Source: an uncultured Phascolarctobacterium sp.
GTDB taxonomy: Bacteria; Bacillota; Negativicutes; Acidaminococcales; Acidaminococcaceae
Direction of reading: 5' to 3'
DNA length: 64,000 nucleotides
NCBI GenBank assembly: GCA_949285135.1
Contig: CASDXO010000002.1
Coordinates: 124,001-188,000 of the forward strand
Both the position numbers and the translations under genes were made by a program. Each line of letters starts with the position of its first letter. The stretch's first letter is position 1. The notes under the pieces are model-generated. The model was not told the DNA's origin. It did no database searches and worked only from the letters and a program-made list of their open reading frames with translations. This document shows positions 25,768 through 35,349 of this stretch, one piece after another.

Positions 25768-27012
25768 ATGATGCAAGAAAATAATAAACTGAAAACAGCA
25801 TTACAAAAATATTTTGGCTATGACAGTTTTCGCAGCGGGCAGGAAGAAATCATCACGGAAATTATAGAAAAAAGGCCTGTATTGGCTGTATTGCCTACAG
25901 GAGCAGGTAAAAGTATTTGTTTTCAGCTGCCGTCACTTTTAATGGAAGGAGTGACGCTGGTAGTATCACCATTGATATCATTGATGAAAGATCAGGCGGA
26001 AGCATTATGTGCACGTGGTATTAAGGCAGCCTATCTGGACAGCAGTATGAGCGGCAATGCCTATGGCAAGATTTTATATGATACTCTGAACGGAAATTGT
26101 AAATTTTTGTATGTAGCTCCGGAAAGACTGGCTAATCCTCAGTTTGTAAGTTTTGCCAGAAAAGCGGCTATCAGTATGGTCGCGGTAGATGAAGCTCACT
26201 GTGTTTCTCAATGGGGCCACAGTTTTAGAAAAGATTATTATAATATACCGCGATTTATTGACTGTTTGCCGCATAAACCTTTGATTGCCGCTTTTACGGC
26301 GACGGCTACAGCAGAAGTACGGCGGGATATTATAAGCAAACTGCATATTGAAGGTGCAAAAACGGTGGTAACCGGATTTGACAGACCTAATCTGCATTTT
26401 TCTGTCAAAAGATCTGCTGATAAAGAGCGTACTTTACTTGATTTTCTGGAACAGCACAGCAAGGAAAGCGGCATTATTTATTGTTCTACGCGCAAAAGGG
26501 TAGAAACAGTGACAGCGCTGCTTGTCAGGCATGGGTATCTGGCGCTGAGATATCATGCAGGACTTACCAGCGAAGAAAGAGAGTTTAATCAAAATTGTTT
26601 TGTCAGGGATCAGGTAAAGCTGATTGTTGCAACTAATGCTTTTGGTATGGGTATAGATAAGGCTGATGTACGCTTTGTCATCCATTACAATATGCCTAAA
26701 GATATAGAAAGCTATTATCAGGAAGCAGGACGCGCCGGCAGGGACGGGCAAAAGGCAGAATGCCTGCTGCTGTATGACAGGAGTGATATTGCCGTCAATA
26801 CATATTTAATAGGGCACGACCAGCCGGATCTTGCCTGGAAAGAGCATGAGCTGCAGCTGCTTGATAAGATGATAACCTATTGCAATACGTCTGCCTGTCT
26901 GCGCAATTATTTGTTGCAGTATTTTGGCGAAAAGACAGGTGGAGACTGTGGAAATTGCGGCAATTGTAGTCAGCGTGCAAATGTCAGCTGGCGTCGATTT
27001 CTCAATTTGTAA
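25768..27012 (+). CDS. recQ: RecQ family ATP-dependent DNA helicase, short form
   Basis: A 414-residue SF2 helicase. Motif 0 FRSGQEEII, Walker A LPTGAGKS (residues 42-49), DEAHCVSQWGHSFR near 140, TATATAEV and motif VI YYQEAGRAGRDGQ are intact. The zinc-binding region is present (CNTSACLRNYLLQYFG followed by CGNCGNC), but the protein ends about 12 residues later, so it has neither the complete winged-helix nor the HRDC domain. It may be a naturally short RecQ or a truncated one; the ATPase core looks functional. AGGAAATATA lies before the start. Confidence 0.9.
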   Translation: MMQENNKLKTALQKYFGYDSFRSGQEEIITEIIEKRPVLAVLPTGAGKSICFQLPSLLMEGVTLVVSPLISLMKDQAEALCARGIKAAYLDSSMSGNAYGKILYDTLNGNCKFLYVAPERLANPQFVSFARKAAISMVAVDEAHCVSQWGHSFRKDYYNIPRFIDCLPHKPLIAAFTATATAEVRRDIISKLHIEGAKTVVTGFDRPNLHFSVKRSADKERTLLDFLEQHSKESGIIYCSTRKRVETVTALLVRHGYLALRYHAGLTSEEREFNQNCFVRDQVKLIVATNAFGMGIDKADVRFVIHYNMPKDIESYYQEAGRAGRDGQKAECLLLYDRSDIAVNTYLIGHDQPDLAWKEHELQLLDKMITYCNTSACLRNYLLQYFGEKTGGDCGNCGNCSQRANVSWRRFLNL

Positions 27013-27107
27013 TAAATAAGTGACAGACCTCTGAATGGCAGGTAAAAATTTTTTTGAAGCGAATAATTATATTATGATATACAGTTTAACAGGCAGGAGG
27101 TTTTGTT

Positions 27108-28715
27108 ATGAAGGTTACGTTTTTAGGTGCTGCCCGTATGGTTACCGGTTCCTGCTATCTGGTAGAAGTGGCCGGCAGAAAGATACTTGTTGACTGTGGC
27201 ATGTTCCAGGGGTCAAAGCTGATTACTGCGTTTAATGAAAAAGATTTTATTTTTAATCCGGCAGAAATTGATGCTGTAGTGCTGACGCATGCGCATGTAG
27301 ACCATAGCGGCCTGCTGCCCAAGCTTGTGAAAAAAGGCTTCAGAGGCTATATTCATTGTACAAAATCAACTCAGGAACTGTGTTCCATCCTGCTTCCGGA
27401 CAGTGCTCATATTCAGGAAGGTGATGCTGAACTGGCTAACCGCAAGGGACTGAGAGCAGGTAAAAAAATTGTTGAGCCGCTGTTTACTGTCGATGATGCC
27501 TATGAGGCAATGAAACTGTTTAGAATCCATGATTTTGACACAATTATTGATATAATACCCAATATCAAGGTGTGCTTCCGAGTGGCAGGGCATATACTCG
27601 GTTCAGCGATTGTGGAAATGTTTGTTAAAGAAGGTGACAAACAGACCAAGCTGGTATTTACCGGTGATATCGGTCAGCCGGATCAGCCTATTATAGAAGA
27701 TCCGGAACATATTTCCGGAGCGGATTTCATTATTACCGAGTCTACTTATGGAAACAGGGTGCATAAAGAATACGACAAAGAAAGCGAATTGGCAAAGGTC
27801 ATTAACGATACTGTAGAGCGCGGTGGCAATATCATTATTCCGGCATTTGCTGTAGGCAGGACGCAAGTGTTATTGTATTATTTCCAAAAACTGCGTGCTG
27901 AAAATAAAATACCGGATGTGCCTATCATTGTGGACAGTCCTATGGCAAATAAGGCAACTCAGATAACATTGACCAATCCGGAAGAATATGACGAAGAAGC
28001 ACGTGCGTTGTATGAAATGCAGGGACGCAGGCTCGTTGCCATGAAAAATTTGCGTTTTACGGCTACACCGGAAGAATCACGCGCTATAAATGATGACGAG
28101 ACAAGCAAGATTATTATTTCTGCCAGCGGTATGGCAGATGCCGGCCGTATTCTGCATCATCTGAAGCATAATTTATGGCGTTCTGACAGCAGCGTTGTTT
28201 TTGCAGGCTTTTTAGCAGAAGGAACTTTAGGACGACGTATTGTCGAGGGTGCCAAACAGGTTAAAATTATGGGTGAGGACATTAAGGTCAACGCCAGAAT
28301 TTATAATATGAAAGGATTTTCTGCTCATGCGGACAAAGAACAGCTGCTGAGCTGGTATGGCAGGATGAGCAGTATGCCGAAAGCATTTTTTGTAACCCAT
28401 GGCGAATTTGACGCAGCAAGTAATTTAGCTGATGAGTTGCAAAGGCGTCTGGGAACCGCAGCCTATATACCGCAGTTTGGCGATTGCGTAGAAATTAACG
28501 GTACGGAATGGCATATTGAGGCGTCTCAGCTTGTTACCGTTGACACTGCTGCTATTGAGCTGAGAGAATATCTCAGACAGATGGAACGTGATTATCTGCT
28601 GCATAGAACGAAGATTGAGCAGATTGCAGCACGTGACAGCAGTAAGGTAAATACTATCCGTAAAAAGCTGGATAAGTTGAGGAAATATATGGATGATTTA
28701 CTTAGTGACCTGTAA
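27108..28715 (+). CDS. MBL-fold/beta-CASP metallo-hydrolase (RNase-like)
   Basis: A 535-residue protein of the beta-CASP RNA-processing group. It begins MKVTFLGAARMVTGSCYLVE, has the metal-binding THAHVDHSGLLPKL near residues 60-66, a later His in VAGHILGSA and Asp in FTGDIG, and the beta-CASP signature around SASGMADAGRILHHL and GFSAHADKEQL. The last 70 residues form a charged helix. Such enzymes resemble CPSF73/YsgI-type nucleases; the RNA target is unknown. AGGAGG precedes the ATG. It is monocistronic. Confidence 0.9.
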   Translation: MKVTFLGAARMVTGSCYLVEVAGRKILVDCGMFQGSKLITAFNEKDFIFNPAEIDAVVLTHAHVDHSGLLPKLVKKGFRGYIHCTKSTQELCSILLPDSAHIQEGDAELANRKGLRAGKKIVEPLFTVDDAYEAMKLFRIHDFDTIIDIIPNIKVCFRVAGHILGSAIVEMFVKEGDKQTKLVFTGDIGQPDQPIIEDPEHISGADFIITESTYGNRVHKEYDKESELAKVINDTVERGGNIIIPAFAVGRTQVLLYYFQKLRAENKIPDVPIIVDSPMANKATQITLTNPEEYDEEARALYEMQGRRLVAMKNLRFTATPEESRAINDDETSKIIISASGMADAGRILHHLKHNLWRSDSSVVFAGFLAEGTLGRRIVEGAKQVKIMGEDIKVNARIYNMKGFSAHADKEQLLSWYGRMSSMPKAFFVTHGEFDAASNLADELQRRLGTAAYIPQFGDCVEINGTEWHIEASQLVTVDTAAIELREYLRQMERDYLLHRTKIEQIAARDSSKVNTIRKKLDKLRKYMDDLLSDL

Positions 28716-28813
28716 AAAGCCATAATTGAAAGTGATATTATAAATAAAAGTGTAAAGGTTAATACAGAAAAAGATAATTTTAAAAAGAGTTTTACAATAT
28801 AGTTGTGAATTAG

Positions 28814-28842
28814 TTGACAGAAAATAAGAGCGTTGTTATACT
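28814..28842 (+). promoter_or_regulatory. Predicted sigma-A promoter of the T-box/lyase/TRAP unit
   Basis: TTGACA (28814-28819) and TATACT (28837-28842) with 17-base spacing. Bases 28716-28813 upstream are AT-rich and show no gene or clear terminator. Confidence 0.82.
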
Positions 28843-28848
28843 ATGTTT

Positions 28849-29095
28849 AATTTTTAAGAAAATCTTGAAAACTGTAAACATGTATAAGCGATGAACGGAA
28901 ATAAGGCAGTAACACATTTTAGAGATTTGGCGGGTGGTGCAAGCCAAAAAGCTGAAGCTGTCTTTCTCATCCGTGAGCTCTTTTTCTGAAAGTCATTAGG
29001 AAAAAGCGTACTGCTGCGTTAAAGTACAGAGTATAATATAGGGTGGTACCGCGTATTACGCCCCTATCGGTTTATGCCGATAGGGGCTTTTTTTA
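28849..29095 (+). promoter_or_regulatory. T-box leader, probable Leu (CUC) specifier, upstream of lyase-TRAP genes
   Basis: The leader contains the stem I apical element AGAGATTTGGC...GGTGGTGCAAGCC (28921-28945), the T-box AGGGTGGTACCGCG (29040-29053), and a terminator with GCCCCTATCGG/CCGATAGGGGC and seven T (29060-29095). I paired GGCAG with CTGTC and ACGGA with TCCGT; the 3' side of the loop left between them is TTTCTCA, so the specifier is best read as CTC (Leu) followed by the usual A. TCA (Ser) is the alternative if the lower stem is one pair shorter. Uncharged tRNA should favour the antiterminator and turn on the genes below. Confidence 0.88.
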
Positions 29096-29114
29096 TTAAA
29101 CTGGAGGGGTGTTG

Positions 29115-29978
29115 ATGGATGTACGTAAAAATCTGCGGGAAAGACTGCAGAAGAAAGATATACTGGTTCTTCCGGGCGTTTATGATGCACTGACAGCAAA
29201 AATTGCAGCAGCGGCAGGCTTTGAAGGATTGGTAATGGGTGGTTACGGTGTAGCTGCCAGCAGACTTGGCGAACCGGATGTAGGTTATCTTTCGATGACA
29301 GAAATGGCCGATGCACTGAGGACAATTACAAGAGCAGCACAACTGCCGGTATTTGCTGATGGTGATACGGGATATGGCAACAATCTGAGTGCCATGAGAA
29401 CTATGCGGGAGTATGAAGCTGCCGGAGCTGCTGCAGTCCTTTTTGAAGATCAGGTGTGGCCGAAACGTTGTGGACATATGCAGGGCAAGCAGGTGATTGA
29501 TGCCAAAGAGCATGCCAAAAAGCTGCGTGCAGCAGCAGATGCTAAAACTTTTGCAGATACGCTGCTGATTGCAAGGACCGATGCCAGAGCGGTATTGGGT
29601 TTGGAGGCTGCTATCGAGCGAGGTAAGCTTTATCTTGACAGTGGTGCGGATGCGCTTTTTATTGAAGCACCGCAGAATATTAAAGAAATGGAAACTATCT
29701 GTCGTAGTTTTCCTGATACTGTTTTGATTGCCAATATGATAGAAGGAGGCAGGACGCCGAATCTGACTGATGCGGAGTTACAGGAACTGGGTTTCAGAAT
29801 CGTTTTCTGGCCCTGTGCATCTGTATATACAGTTGCCAAAGCCTTTGGGACGGTAATGCGACAGCTGCGTGAGCATGGTACTACTGCAGGCAGTGGGCAG
29901 GAGATGCTCAGCTTTGAAGAATTTAATGAATTTATTGGGCTCAGAAAATACAATGAGCTTGATCAAAAATACAAATAA
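29115..29978 (+). CDS. Isocitrate lyase/PEP mutase family protein (methylisocitrate or dimethylmalate lyase-like)
   Basis: A 287-residue TIM-barrel enzyme. The metal-binding DGDTGYGN segment near residue 80 and EDQVWPKRCGHM with the catalytic Cys at about 119 place it with C-C bond lyases such as PrpB (2-methylisocitrate lyase) and 2,3-dimethylmalate lyase, rather than with PEP mutase. The substrate is not determined. ATG 29115 has GGAGG seven bases upstream. It lies between a T-box and TRAP genes, which suggests that it cleaves a carboxylate imported by the transporter, with a product feeding amino-acid synthesis. Confidence 0.85.
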   Translation: MDVRKNLRERLQKKDILVLPGVYDALTAKIAAAAGFEGLVMGGYGVAASRLGEPDVGYLSMTEMADALRTITRAAQLPVFADGDTGYGNNLSAMRTMREYEAAGAAAVLFEDQVWPKRCGHMQGKQVIDAKEHAKKLRAAADAKTFADTLLIARTDARAVLGLEAAIERGKLYLDSGADALFIEAPQNIKEMETICRSFPDTVLIANMIEGGRTPNLTDAELQELGFRIVFWPCASVYTVAKAFGTVMRQLREHGTTAGSGQEMLSFEEFNEFIGLRKYNELDQKYK

Positions 29979-30007
29979 AATTTTATATTAAAGGGGAGTG
30001 TTGTATT

Positions 30008-31024
30008 ATGAAATGGATGAAAAAAATGACAGCGGCGGCTTTGATTGCCGCAATGGCTCTGGTTGGCGGTTGTGGCGGCAGCGACAACAAAAAAGCTGCT
30101 GATGGCGGTACTGTGGAACTTAAAATGGCAACGGCTCTGCCAGCAAGCCATCCGCTGGTAAAAGCCATGGATAGTTTGAAAGAAAAGGCTGCTGCTAAGT
30201 CAGGCGGAACTGTTAAGATTGCCATTTACCCTGCCGGGCAGCTGTATAATGATAAAAATATGAATGATGCCATTATGTCCGGCGGTATTGATATGGGCCT
30301 GAATACCGTAGGCAGATGGGCAAGCATCATACCTGCGATGGACGTTTTTGATGTACCATTCCTGTTCCCGGATTATGAAAAGGTTGACCATGCCATTGAT
30401 GGCGGCCTGGGCGACAAGCTTGGCAGTGAACTGCAGAAAAAAGGCGTACGTCCTTTGATTTGGGCAGATTATGGTTTTGTACAGTTTGCCAATAATAAAA
30501 AGGAAATTAAATCGCCGGCTGATTTTGCCGGACTGAAGATGCGTGGTTACAGCAAATATTCTGCTGAAACTATCAAAGCACTGGGTGCTTCTTCTGTAAC
30601 TATGGGTGCAAGCGAAGTTTATATGGGTATCCAGCGCGGTACAATTGACGGACAGAGCTCCGGTACACCGGCAATGCGTGACCGCAAGATGTACGAAGTT
30701 CATGAATATCTGACCATTACCAATCATGCTTCTCCGGAATTTATTGTTGCTATTAACGAAAAATCTTATAACAAACTGAGCGACAGCCAGAAAAAAGCTT
30801 TGAATGAAGCTGCACTGGAAGTACGTAATGATATCAGAGCCAATGCCAAGAAAGAAGATTTGCAGGCATTAGAAGATCTGAAAGCCAAAGGCATGAAGGT
30901 ATACGTTGTTCCTGAAAGTGAATTGCAGGCATGGCGCGATGCAACTGCTCCGGTTTGGAATGTATTTGTTAAAGAAAATGGTAAACTCGGTCAGGAATTG
31001 ATTGATATCTGCACTAAATCCTGA
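30008..31024 (+). CDS. dctP: TRAP transporter substrate-binding protein DctP
   Basis: A 338-residue extracytoplasmic solute receptor. It has a lipoprotein signal peptide ending LVGGC with lipidated Cys22, so it should be anchored at the outer face of the membrane. The sequence KMATALPASHPLVKAMDSLKEKAAAKSGG starts the mature domain, and MRGYSKYSAETIKALGAS contains the conserved Arg that normally binds a carboxylate. GDNSNGQ-like APxV features are replaced by family-typical IQRGTIDGQSSG. GGGGAG precedes the start. Ligand: an organic acid, unidentified. Confidence 0.92.
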   Translation: MKWMKKMTAAALIAAMALVGGCGGSDNKKAADGGTVELKMATALPASHPLVKAMDSLKEKAAAKSGGTVKIAIYPAGQLYNDKNMNDAIMSGGIDMGLNTVGRWASIIPAMDVFDVPFLFPDYEKVDHAIDGGLGDKLGSELQKKGVRPLIWADYGFVQFANNKKEIKSPADFAGLKMRGYSKYSAETIKALGASSVTMGASEVYMGIQRGTIDGQSSGTPAMRDRKMYEVHEYLTITNHASPEFIVAINEKSYNKLSDSQKKALNEAALEVRNDIRANAKKEDLQALEDLKAKGMKVYVVPESELQAWRDATAPVWNVFVKENGKLGQELIDICTKS

Positions 31025-31056
31025 TTGTTGCTGCAGACAAAAGTGAGAGTGATACA

Positions 31057-31581
31057 GTGGAAAGATTTATTGGAATATATGACAGAATATTACATGTGAT
31101 AACCAAGGCTGCCGGTATTATTGCGGGTTTGCTGGTACTGTTTACCGGATTTATGATTGTCTATGAGGTAATCTGTCGTGGAGCCTTTAACGCACCGACA
31201 GAATGGGTAATGGAAATCTCGACCTATTGTGTGGTTGTGGCCGGATTTCTTGGTATGGGTGTGGCATATGCGGGCAAAAAACATATCCATGTAGATATAG
31301 TTATGTCCAAACTGTCGCCTAAAGTACGCTGCTATGTGGAGATTTTTACAGGCATTATCGGTCTCTTTTACAGCTTTATCTTTATGCAGCAGGCCTGGGA
31401 AATGACGATGTTTTCTCTGGAGATTAATAACTGTGCGCCTACGACCCTGAGTACGCCGTTGTGGATACCTCAGATGGCCATGCCTGTTGGTATGCTGGTG
31501 CTGCTTTTACAGATTATCCGCACGCTGCTGGTGGATTTCGTAAAAATTAAGAACAATGATTTCAGTGAGGAGGTAAAATAA
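31057..31581 (+). CDS. dctQ: TRAP transporter small permease DctQ
   Basis: A 174-residue membrane protein with four hydrophobic helices (about 20-40, 50-68, 90-112, 130-150) and the conserved segment FNAPTEWVMEISTYCVVVAGFLGMGVAYA. It forms the membrane complex with DctM. The start is GTG at 31057 with only a weak GAGAG upstream. It is followed immediately by dctM with no gap, which suggests coupled translation and fixed stoichiometry. Confidence 0.9.
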   Translation: MERFIGIYDRILHVITKAAGIIAGLLVLFTGFMIVYEVICRGAFNAPTEWVMEISTYCVVVAGFLGMGVAYAGKKHIHVDIVMSKLSPKVRCYVEIFTGIIGLFYSFIFMQQAWEMTMFSLEINNCAPTTLSTPLWIPQMAMPVGMLVLLLQIIRTLLVDFVKIKNNDFSEEVK

Positions 31582-32859
31582 ATGATATTAGGATTTACCG
31601 CTTTGCTGTTATTGTTGCTGGTTATGGGTCTGCCGGTGGCCTTTTCACTGGGCATGGCTGGCGTTGCCGGTATGCTGCTCTTTATGGGTGGCGATGGTGC
31701 GCTGGCACAGCTGCCTATTATCGGCTATAAATCACTGGATGATTTTGTCCTGACGGCAGTACCTTTGTATATTTTAATGAGCCAGATACTGCTGACAGGT
31801 AAGGTAGGCAATGATTTATTCGAGCTGGCAAATAAATGGCTGCGTCATCTTCCGGGTGGTCTTGGCATTGCTACTGTTATGGCATGTGCTGTTTTTGCGG
31901 CTATTACCGGTTCTTCGGTAGCCTGCGCTGTTACCATCGGTGCTATCGCTATTCCTGAAATGCTTTCCCGTGGTTATGAACGCTCGCTGGTTTTAGGTGC
32001 TGTGGCTGCCGGAGGTACGCTTGGTATACTTATTCCGCCGTCCATCCCCATGATTCTTTACGGCGCAATAACTGATGAATCTATTGGCAAGCTGTTTATG
32101 TCCGGTGTGGTTCCCGGAGCAATCCTTACAGTAATGTTCATCATGATTGTTGTGTATAAGTCAAGAAATCTGCCTCTGGAAGCTGCTGCCAGCTGGGAGG
32201 AGCGTATCAGTGCATTGAAAAAGTCCTTCTGGGGACTGATGCTGCCGGTTATTGTTGTTGGTGGTATTTATACGGGCATTTTTACACCGACTGAGGCTGC
32301 CGGCATAGGTACGGTTTACAGTCTGATAATAACTTTCTTTATCTACCGGACTCTTTCCCTGAAAGATATGCCGGATATTTTGGAAGATACTATTAAGACT
32401 ACGTGCATGATTTTTGCCATTATGATTGGCGCCAGCCTGTTCGGTTTTGTGCTCACCATTTTGGATGCACCGCAGGCGCTGACTAATTTTGTTGTGGATA
32501 TGCAGACTAATCGCTGGGTAATCTTTGTTGCCATCAATATTTTGCTGCTGTTTTTGGGCTGCATACTCGAATCTGTTTCCATTATCTTTATCACACTGCC
32601 GATACTGTTCCCGTTAATTATGCGGCTTGGCTTTGATCCCATCTGGTTCAATGTTGTAATGCTTATTAATCTGGAACTGGCATTGATTACGCCGCCTGTC
32701 GGCATGAATCTCTTTGTATTGCAGGGCATCAGTCCGGACAGTAAGATGACGCAGATTATTAAAGGCGTTATTCCCTTTGGCATCGTTATGGCACTGGAAA
32801 TCTTGTTGCTGTGCTTCTTCCCGCAGATTGCGACCTGGCTGCCCAATGTTGTTAAATAA
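31582..32859 (+). CDS. dctM: TRAP transporter large permease DctM
   Basis: A 425-residue permease with about 12 hydrophobic helices. It carries the TRAP signatures GLPVAFSLGMAGVAGM, FAAITGSSVACAVTIGAIAIPEM, GTLGILIPPSIPMILYGAITDESIGKLFMSG and FTPTEAAGIG. It uses the sodium gradient to move the substrate delivered by DctP. GAGGAGG lies at the dctQ end. It is the last gene of the T-box unit. Confidence 0.95.
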   Translation: MILGFTALLLLLLVMGLPVAFSLGMAGVAGMLLFMGGDGALAQLPIIGYKSLDDFVLTAVPLYILMSQILLTGKVGNDLFELANKWLRHLPGGLGIATVMACAVFAAITGSSVACAVTIGAIAIPEMLSRGYERSLVLGAVAAGGTLGILIPPSIPMILYGAITDESIGKLFMSGVVPGAILTVMFIMIVVYKSRNLPLEAAASWEERISALKKSFWGLMLPVIVVGGIYTGIFTPTEAAGIGTVYSLIITFFIYRTLSLKDMPDILEDTIKTTCMIFAIMIGASLFGFVLTILDAPQALTNFVVDMQTNRWVIFVAINILLLFLGCILESVSIIFITLPILFPLIMRLGFDPIWFNVVMLINLELALITPPVGMNLFVLQGISPDSKMTQIIKGVIPFGIVMALEILLLCFFPQIATWLPNVVK

Positions 32860-32871
32860 TATGCGATTTTA

Positions 32872-32900
32872 TTGACATAGTAATATAAAAAGAATATAAT
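32872..32900 (+). promoter_or_regulatory. Predicted sigma-A promoter of typA
   Basis: TTGACA (32872-32877) and TATAAT (32895-32900), both full consensus, with 17-base spacing. Transcription should begin about 32907, just before the hairpin at 32913. Confidence 0.85.
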
Positions 32901-32912
32901 GGAAAAGCAGTT

Positions 32913-32948
32913 AGAAGGATGCTCCTTGACAGGCATCCTTCTTCTTTT
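32913..32948 (+). terminator. Terminator-like hairpin in the typA leader
   Basis: AGAAGGATGC (32913-32922) pairs exactly with GCATCCTTCT (32933-32942), followed by TCTTTTT. It lies after the typA promoter, so a normal transcript would meet it within about 40 bases. It could terminate dctM read-through, or act as an attenuator for typA. Confidence 0.75.
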
Positions 32949-32975
32949 TAATTAGTGAAGGAGAGAATCATCAGA

Positions 32976-34799
32976 ATGATTAGAAATGATTTACGTAATA
33001 TAGCTATTATTGCCCACGTTGACCATGGTAAAACCACTCTTGTTGATGCCATGCTGAAGCAGAGCGGTATTTTCAGAGCTAATGAACATGTTGAAGAACG
33101 TGTTATGGACTCCAACGATCTGGAACGTGAACGCGGTATTACCATTTTGTCTAAAAATACCGCCGTTATGCATAATGGCACCAAAATCAACATCCTGGAT
33201 ACTCCGGGCCATGCTGACTTTGGCGGCGAGGTTGAACGTGTCCTGACCATGGTTGACGGTGTACTGCTGCTGGTAGATGCTTATGAAGGCCCCATGCCGC
33301 AGACCAAATACGTACTGCGTAAGGCTTTGGAACAGCACCTGAAACCTATCGTTGTTATCAATAAAATCGACCGTCCTGACCAGCGTGTTACTGAGGTTAT
33401 TGACGAAGTACTTGATTTGTTTATCGAACTGGATGCTGATGAAGATCAGCTGGAATTCCCGGTTGTACTGGCTTCTGCCCGTAACGGTATTGCCAAACTG
33501 TCCATGGATGAAGAAAGCAACAATCTGGAGCCGCTGTTCAAGGTTATTCTGGAAAACATTCCTGCACCTGATGTAGATGTGGAAGCTCCGCTGCAGATGC
33601 TGGTTAATACCCTGGACTATGATGATTATGTAGGCCGCATTGTTGTAGGCCGTGTGGTACGCGGTACTATTCACAATGGCGAAAACATCACTTTGATGAA
33701 TGAAAATGAAAGCAAAAAGGCGAAAATTGGCCGCCTGTATACCTATCAGGGCCTGAAACGTGTAGAAGTACAGGAAGTTGCAGCTGGCGATATTGTTGCT
33801 CTCATCGGTCTTAATGATGCCAATATCGGTGATACTATTGCCGATTATGAAAATCCGGAACTGCTGAAAGGTCTGAAAATTGACGAACCGACTCTGTCCA
33901 TGATTTTCTCTGTTAACAACAGCCCCTTTGCAGGTCGTGAAGGTGAATTTGTTACCAGCCGTCACTTACGTGACCGCCTGTTCAAAGAAATCGAAACCAA
34001 TGTTTCCATGCGTGTAGAAGAAACCGAAAGCCCGGATGCGTTCAAAGTTTCCGGACGCGGCGAACTGCATCTGTCCATACTTATCGAAACCATGCGTCGT
34101 GAAGGTTATGAGCTGCAGGTTGGTAAACCTAAGGTTATTATGCACCGTGATGAAAACGGTACTCTGCTTGAGCCTATGGAAGCGCTGACTATAGATGTAC
34201 CGCAGGATTATATGGGTGCAGTTATGGAAGGGTTAGGTCTGCGTAAGGCAGAGCTGACCAACATGACGGAAATGGCCGGCTATTTGCGTATGGAATTTAA
34301 GATTCCTGCCCGTGGCCTGATTGGTTTCCGCAACCAGTTCCTTACTGATACCAAAGGCAATGGTATTATGAACCATGTATTTGCCGGTTATGAAGAATAT
34401 AAAGGTGAAATTCCTGGTCGTACCCGCGGCAGCCTTGTTGCTTTTGAAACAGGCGAAACTACTTCTTATGGCATTGGTAATGCTCAGGAACGTGGCACCA
34501 TGTTCATCATTCCTGCAGAACAGGTTTATGAAGGACAAATTATCGGTGAAAACAGCCGTGAAGACGATATGGACGTTAACCCCTGCAAAAAGAAACATGT
34601 CAGCAACATGCGTGCTTCCGGCAGTGATGACGCTATCCGCCTGATTCCGCCTAAGACCTTCTCCTTGGAACAGGCATTGGAACATATTAATGATGATGAA
34701 CTGGTAGAAGTAACTCCTAAGAGCATCCGTATGCGTAAAAAGGTTCTTGATCGTGTAGAACGTGGTCGTATGCGCGGACGTGCTAAAAATAATCAATAA
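32976..34799 (+). CDS. typA: Translational GTPase TypA/BipA
   Basis: A 607-residue ribosome-binding GTPase related to EF-G, implicated in 50S assembly and stress growth. G1 is [12 protein letters not shown] near residues 12-22, [12 protein letters not shown] is switch [15 protein letters not shown] is G3 and NKIDR is G4. The C-terminal domain ends with a basic tail. I chose ATG 32976 ([17 protein letters not shown]) over the in-frame GTG 32955. Codon use is strongly biased, consistent with high expression. A promoter and a hairpin lie directly upstream. Confidence 0.97.
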   Translation: MIRNDLRNIAIIAHVDHGKTTLVDAMLKQSGIFRANEHVEERVMDSNDLERERGITILSKNTAVMHNGTKINILDTPGHADFGGEVERVLTMVDGVLLLVDAYEGPMPQTKYVLRKALEQHLKPIVVINKIDRPDQRVTEVIDEVLDLFIELDADEDQLEFPVVLASARNGIAKLSMDEESNNLEPLFKVILENIPAPDVDVEAPLQMLVNTLDYDDYVGRIVVGRVVRGTIHNGENITLMNENESKKAKIGRLYTYQGLKRVEVQEVAAGDIVALIGLNDANIGDTIADYENPELLKGLKIDEPTLSMIFSVNNSPFAGREGEFVTSRHLRDRLFKEIETNVSMRVEETESPDAFKVSGRGELHLSILIETMRREGYELQVGKPKVIMHRDENGTLLEPMEALTIDVPQDYMGAVMEGLGLRKAELTNMTEMAGYLRMEFKIPARGLIGFRNQFLTDTKGNGIMNHVFAGYEEYKGEIPGRTRGSLVAFETGETTSYGIGNAQERGTMFIIPAEQVYEGQIIGENSREDDMDVNPCKKKHVSNMRASGSDDAIRLIPPKTFSLEQALEHINDDELVEVTPKSIRMRKKVLDRVERGRMRGRAKNNQ

Positions 34800-34886
34800 A
34801 TTTTTATTTCCGGCAGGAGTTTTACCTATGCACAGAGAATATAATTCTCTACTATAGTATTTATATGGGATATGGGGGCAATACCA

Positions 34887-35252
34887 ATGGACTTTAAAAA
34901 TACGGCAATGAAATTTTTCTCAGCAGAAGAACATGATGAGCAGATTTTTGACGGACCGCGTCTTTTAAAATCAGGACATCTGAATATAATGATCCGCACT
35001 CCTAAATCCTTCAGCGATGTGCGTGATTATGCTGACGCACTGATGAGTGGCAGCGCAATAATGGTTTGCTTTGATGCTGTGGATGCGGCACTGAAAAACC
35101 GTATTTTTGACTATCTTAACGGTGTAAGTTATATTGTCAATGCTTCCGTATCAAAAGTAAACGATGATTTGCTTTTATATGCTCCTGAGCAGGTAGGCGT
35201 GAATAAGGAAACTGTTTTAAAACGCAGCGGCGTTCGTTCCTGGTTAGGCTGA
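34887..35252 (+). CDS. sepF: Cell division protein SepF
   Basis: A 121-residue FtsZ-bundling and membrane-anchoring protein of Gram-positive-type division. The C-terminal core has IMIRTPKSFSDVRDYADALMSGSAIMVCFDAVDAALKNRIFDYLNGVSYIV, the SepF/DUF552 signature. The N-terminal amphipathic segment is short. I prefer ATG 34887 with GGGGG upstream; ATG 34872 in frame is possible. It is usually with other division genes, but here stands alone between typA and an SH3 protein and ends at a terminator. Confidence 0.92.
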   Translation: MDFKNTAMKFFSAEEHDEQIFDGPRLLKSGHLNIMIRTPKSFSDVRDYADALMSGSAIMVCFDAVDAALKNRIFDYLNGVSYIVNASVSKVNDDLLLYAPEQVGVNKETVLKRSGVRSWLG

Positions 35253-35266
35253 TAACTGAACTATGA

Positions 35267-35306
35267 AACTGCTTTCCCCGGAAACGGGGAGGGCAGTTTT
35301 TGCGTT
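35267..35306 (+). terminator. Intrinsic terminator after sepF
   Basis: AAACTGC/GCAGTTT enclose an inner CCCCG/CGGGG hairpin, followed by TTGCGTTTT. Confidence 0.75.
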
Positions 35307-35349
35307 TTACAGCAAAAATGATATCTTTTGGCAGAAAGCGAGGTAAAAT

